Shown in pieces: positions 60,105 through 64,000 of a stretch of DNA of 64,000 bases; within the stretch, counting starts at the first letter, position 1, and each line of letters opens with the position of its first letter. The position numbers were made by a program, and so were the translations under genes. The DNA comes from Lepeophtheirus salmonis (Eukaryota > Arthropoda > Copepoda > Siphonostomatoida > Caligidae): the NCBI RefSeq assembly GCF_016086655.4, contig NC_052140.2:3100001-3164000 (forward strand), read 5' to 3'. The notes beneath the pieces are model-generated. The model saw only the letters and a program-made list of their open reading frames with translations, made no database searches and was not told the DNA's origin.

Positions 60105-60223
60105 GAAAGGAACATTTAAAAAAAGTATGGATGTTTATTACAAATCAAAATTGACGACTTACGAAGTGCCGCGTTATATATTTTCTTTCTTTGTTTCCAT
60201 GATACTTCATTCAACATACATTG
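60105..60223 (+). CDS. candidate membrane-protein exon, very tentative
   Basis: Acceptor-like ataaatttatttag and a strong donor gtaagt bracket 119 nt with one open frame: …KGTFKKSMDVYYKSKLTTYE then VPRYIFSFFVSMILHSTYIG, whose second half looks like a membrane segment. No family recognised; no partner exon found nearby. Confidence 0.15.
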
Positions 60224-60785
60224 GTAAGTACTTAATTAAGAGATAATCACTTGTGAGTCAATAACTAGGTTAAATATCTATAATTATACAATATATATAT
60301 ATACAAAAATATTAAGTTATTTTCATCAAATATATGGAAGTGCTTTTATTAATGAAAGAACAAGATCTTCATAACTTTTTAATTTAAAAAATAAATTTAA
60401 AATTTATGTAAAAGTTTTGATGAAAAAAATGCTGTCTCACTTTTATAAATCCTAACCATCCACTAAACTGTTATAATTAATATATATTTGTTAAAATAAT
60501 TCTAATTTTAGAACCGTAGCAGAGTATCAGTAAACATTTGACAGCTGAAATTTGATCCGATTCCATCAATTTAATATAATTTAAATTAAAAACTAAGGAT
60601 ATCACTGCATTCAAGCTGATTTAAATTAATGTCAAGTTGGTGAAAAATTTAAAAAATAAAATAAACGATATTTTTTTTTAATTTGTCAACTATGGATTTT
60701 TGAAATTGTTTTCCAAAAAGTTTAATATTTCACTTTTTTCTTTTTCCTAAATATTTAAATGAATAGTTATGGGGTTTTATGGGTA
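60224..60785. other. no identifiable feature
   Basis: AT-rich. 60660-60725 has a scrap of the AT-rich MITE interior ('caactatggatttttgaaattgttttccaaaaag'). Confidence 0.4.
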
Positions 60786-60945
60786 TACTGTACAATATCA
60801 TTAATGTAAAATGTTAATACAAAATAGCATAAATAATGTTATATTAATTCGAATCGAGTATTTATTCTATTTAACAATGAAGTTACCTTTTCACATCTCA
60901 AGAATAATAAAATGTCTCCTCGTTATCTATGATAAATATTAAATT
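60786..60945 (+). repeat. dispersed repeat, copy 2
   Basis: Diverged copy of 20437-20600 (shared 'gttaatacaaaatag.ataaa', 'aagttacctttt.catctcaa.aataataaaatgt.tcctcgttatct'). Confidence 0.75.
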
Positions 60946-61177
60946 ATACTAATTTAATTTAAAAATAGAATACTTTTTATAAGTATATTCTAAACTACTT
61001 TATTTTATTAATTAGACAGTTCAAAAATGATAGAAACTTCTAAAGATAGTTATTAATTGACAGGGTTGATCTTATATACTTGTGCACATTTTATTTTCGA
61101 GAGTAAAATTTAAACAAGAGATTTTTTGAGGTCATTTATTTAACAAAATCCTCTGAAAATAGTGCTCGCCACAACTT

Positions 61178-61610
61178 TTATTCACTATGTGAGCCCTCAA
61201 CTTTATTAATTACTTCAATAAAAGGCCTAAATCTCTTGCAGGCCTTGACTATGTAGTCAGACTCAAGTTTAGTCCATTCCTTCTTGAAGGAAGCCTCTAG
61301 ATACTGGACACTCCTGTGAGGAGTAGCACACACCCTCTCGTCTAGACGTGCTAGATAGAGGAGTCCAAGAGGTTCGCATCTAGAGAGGAGAGCGGCCACA
61401 TGTTGAAGTCACAAAAGTCCAAACAGTTGTCTCTCAGGAAGGCTGGGTATTAGCAGAGCAATGCCACTGAGCTCCGTTTTGAGTAAAAACAACGCTCTCC
61501 CCAAACTTTTATCTGGACTAGAAGTTCGATGTAAGTATCTGCATTGCACCTCATATTCCTTTCCTCAAAAAGATGGGAAGCTCAAATCTAAAAAAATTGC
61601 CAAACTTCAA
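61178..61610 (-). mobile_element. Tc1/mariner-like transposase C-terminal relic
   Basis: The minus strand reads from ~61560: …ADTYIELLVQ…, a decayed second Asp box (FTQNGAQWHC), FLRDNCLDFCDFNMWPLSSL, then DANLLD/PLGLLYLARLDERVCATPHR and …FKKEWTKLESDYIVKACKRF…IEVINKVEGSHSE with a stop at 61178-61180. The catalytic Asp of QDGAP is replaced by Asn, and frames are broken. The N-terminal half is absent. Confidence 0.75.
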
Positions 61611-62697
61611 TCTGATAATGTTTAAGTAGTAAACATTAATTTTTCTGGTGTGTGCATCTATTTTTGAAATGATTAATGTAAACTATATATATTTGTAATT
61701 TATTGCAGCTTATTTAGTCTTAAATTTTTATTAATTGTACAATTATGAATAAATTATTGTAGATTTTTACTCATACAAACTGTATTGAAAAAATAATATT
61801 AATATATTTTTATTAAAAGAATAACATATTCGTGAACGTCTTCTAAGATAACCCTTGGAGCGCGTGCTTATCTCCAGGGACAGTAATTCTAAACTTGTTC
61901 CTTTGATTAAAAAAACAAAGTAATTACACTTACGGGCCCATTCTACCAAATATGATGGTGGAAAAGCAATAAAATATATTTTCACCTTATTTCATAACAC
62001 TGGATAAAAGTCAAATACTTTTTTTGTAGTCAAAAATCTTTGTGTGATATCTTGAACTTTGGACTTTGGGTACATTGTATAAGTCCTACTTCATCTGTCT
62101 ATCTTGAAATTGGAGACAACGGCAATGGATAATTGAAAAACTTATATGTGTAAATGCGGGAAGGGGTTTCTTGAATTGTATATTGAAGCCAAGGGGGCAC
62201 CAGCCTGAAAAAGTTGGGGAAACCCTGTTCTAAAGTATCAAGATAGAACATAGTTGAAAAGAAGTATGTACACCTGACAGTTTTTTATTGTGTGTAGGGC
62301 GTAGGAATAGTTGATCCCTTGAATGCAATAACAGCTGTGTACAAAGGGATAATTATATGAAGGAAAGGAACTGGTCAGTAGTGCTTCTGATGTTCAAACC
62401 CTGCGATCCATGATAGCTAGAAAACTTTATAAACTTTACTACCGAGTTATTTCTAATCCTACAAAATTATTACCTTAATGGGTTAATAATCAAAGTCAAT
62501 TAAAATTATAATTATTGCTGGTTTTAATTCATTATGTGAATAGAAATGGGGATGTAAAATTGTTAGAATTAATTTGTAACCTGGAAGATATAAGTTCTCT
62601 TATTGATTTTTTCTCTGTATTTTCAAAATTCAAACGTATTAGCAAACAAGGAACACTAAAGTTTTAATAATGATCATTTCAGCAGGTATGTGATCAG
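61611..62697. other. gene-free stretch with a hAT-like end
   Basis: 'gaaaaagttggggaaaccctgttcta' (62207-62232) is, inverted, a typical hAT terminal sequence (tagaacagggtttccccaac). Its partner was not found. The rest is AT-rich. Confidence 0.4.
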
Positions 62698-62975
62698 CAC
62701 CCCTCTCACACGTCCACCAAATGCCACAAGATCTCCTTAGATAACATGGCTCGATTCTGATCCAAAGAGATATGGCCCCCTTCCTCACCAGATTTGAATT
62801 CACTGTATACTACATATATGGGCACTTTGGAGAGGGAAACCAACAGGATCTCACACCCAAATGTGGACTCACTGAAGTCCTCCATAATGGCTGCATGGGA
62901 CAACTTGTCAAAGGGGTTTTTCATCAACACTTGCATGGCCTTCAGGTGACGTGTAAAGGCTGTGATTGATAATGA
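62698..62975 (+). mobile_element. Tc1/mariner-like transposase C-terminal relic
   Basis: The + strand, with frameshifts: (H)TSTKCHKISLDNMARFW, SKEIWPPSSPDLNSLYTTYM, GTLERETNRISHPNVDSLKS, SIMAAWDNLSKGFFINTCMA followed by FR.RVKAVID. The WPPSSPDLN box is intact; the N-terminal two thirds are missing. Confidence 0.75.
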
Positions 62976-63125
62976 AGTTGGACATGTTGAGTGGAAAAAA
63001 GTTTTGCAAAAACCTTTTCTACGTGTTTTGTTAACATTATTTTTTTGCCTATTATTGAAAATATAAAATTATTGATGCGTTTCTAAATCCATCTCTCGGG
63101 TCTACGTTTTGCTTCACTAGCTGGT

Positions 63126-63475
63126 TTCCTTGGATGTATTGGTGGTTTTTTAAGGATCCAGGGGTACCCCCATTACCCCGTCCAACCCGAGGGCTTGGAA
63201 CTATTTTTTTTTATTAGAGGGGTTCCTTGGATGTATTGGCGCGGTGTTTTAAGGATCCAGGCGTACCCCCAATACTCCATGCAACCCAAGGGCTTGGAAC
63301 TATTTTTTGGCAGTGGTTTTTGAGGATTCAGAGTACGCCCAAGTACTTTGCACAACACGAAGGCTCTGAACTTTTTTTTTTTTGGTATTAGAGGGATTCC
63401 TTGGATGTATTGGCGATGGTTTTTAGCAATCCCAGACTATCCCCGTACCAATCCGAGGGCGTAGGCTATTCAACC
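63126..63475. repeat. ~97-bp tandem repeat, about 3.5 units
   Basis: Unit 'ttccttggatgtattggyg.ttttttaaggatccag…gtacccccaatac…caacccgagggcttggaactatttttt' starts at 63126 and 63223 (period 97). A third unit (about 63309) lacks its first 15 bases and a fourth starts at 63397 and is partial. Confidence 0.85.
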
Positions 63476-64000
63476 ATATTTTAAGAGGCCCTAAACTATT
63501 TATTCCCAACTTTCCCCTCTTAACCAATCTTCTCGATACATTTCTTAGAAGATTCGATGAATTTAAAAAATTGCAAGGTATTGCAATAATATTACTTACA
63601 CTTGAAGGTACTCCCTTGGGGTATGGAACAAACAAATATATTTAGATAAATAATATTAAGCTAATTTAAAATGTGTTATTATTCATCATGAAGTTTGAAC
63701 AAAATACGGGCATTTTTTCTCCGGGGCAATCTTCCACGGGCAATTTTCCCTATGGCAGTTTTTCAAGTACCAAAATATATATAAGTTATTTAATACTATT
63801 TTTTTGGTAAGAAGATAACCTTGTCTACATTTTCCGGTAATAAACAAGACCGATTAGCAGTCACAATATCGCCAGCTGTCAAAAAAATATTTCACTTGAT
63901 ACAAATGTACCTGTCGTTGTGCAGTATCGTAAATCTAAGATAGAAACATTGGGAAATATATTTAAATTATCCATTAATATACCACATGGTTTTCGTCGTC
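63476..64000. other. no identifiable feature at window end
   Basis: AT-rich. 'ctccggggcaatcttccacgggcaattttccctatggcagtttttc' (63720-63764) has internally repeated 'gggcaat.tt' motifs; no element assigned. Confidence 0.35.

Overview
This is a eukaryotic, intron-bearing, strongly AT-rich window. It has long homopolymers, one 100-N assembly gap and dense decayed Tc1/mariner-type and MITE DNA. The two clear genes are animal genes with introns of 50-195 nt. The style of the many transposase relics (…QDGAPAH…, …WPP.SPD.NP.D…, …GG.I/GSH. tails) together with an arthropod-type dissatisfaction receptor makes an arthropod certain. A caligid copepod (sea louse, Lepeophtheirus/Caligus type) is my best inference, but no sequence search was possible. 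It is nuclear DNA; I see no operons, CRISPR arrays or prokaryotic features. Layout: 1-32 kb is accessory DNA. It holds Tc1/mariner relics (1.1-1.8, 8.1, 9.4-9.9, 11.9-12.3, 16.3-16.7, 17.9-19.2, 22.4-23.0 and 27.6-28.1 kb), several hAT-like MITEs (four in the window keep a recognisable 8-bp target duplication), an AT-rich MITE family ending in GGGNCGTCCGCAGGA, a Penelope/GIY-YIG scrap near 2.6 kb, and a duplicated/fold-back block at 6.0-7.6 kb. 32.4-34.4 kb holds the nuclear receptor dissatisfaction (dsf, NR2E group) in seven exons on the + strand, with an apparent 2-nt frameshift in a T8 run inside the DNA-binding domain. 34.4-57 kb is again repeats and gene-poor DNA (mariner relics at 36.8 and 38.7-39.7 kb, a retrotransposon C-terminus at 42.1-42.6 kb, several MITEs, the N gap at 52.33 kb). 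57.1-59.65 kb holds a complete eight-exon DCAF6 (NRIP) orthologue on the + strand, 664 residues. 59.7-64 kb carries two more transposase C-terminal relics and a ~97-bp tandem repeat. Both genes touch nuclear-receptor biology: dsf is an orphan receptor, and DCAF6 is a WD-repeat CUL4-DDB1 substrate adaptor first known as a nuclear-receptor-interacting protein. Their 23-kb separation suggests coincidence rather than a functional cluster. I found no new defence, biosynthetic or other multi-gene system. The most interesting signals are structural. Three transposase relics are fused tail-to-tail from oppositely oriented halves, one of them also split by a nested MITE. There is the dsf frameshift. 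A few small splice-bounded orphan exons (14.9, 20.1-21.6, 43.4 and 60.1 kb) may mark undescribed genes.
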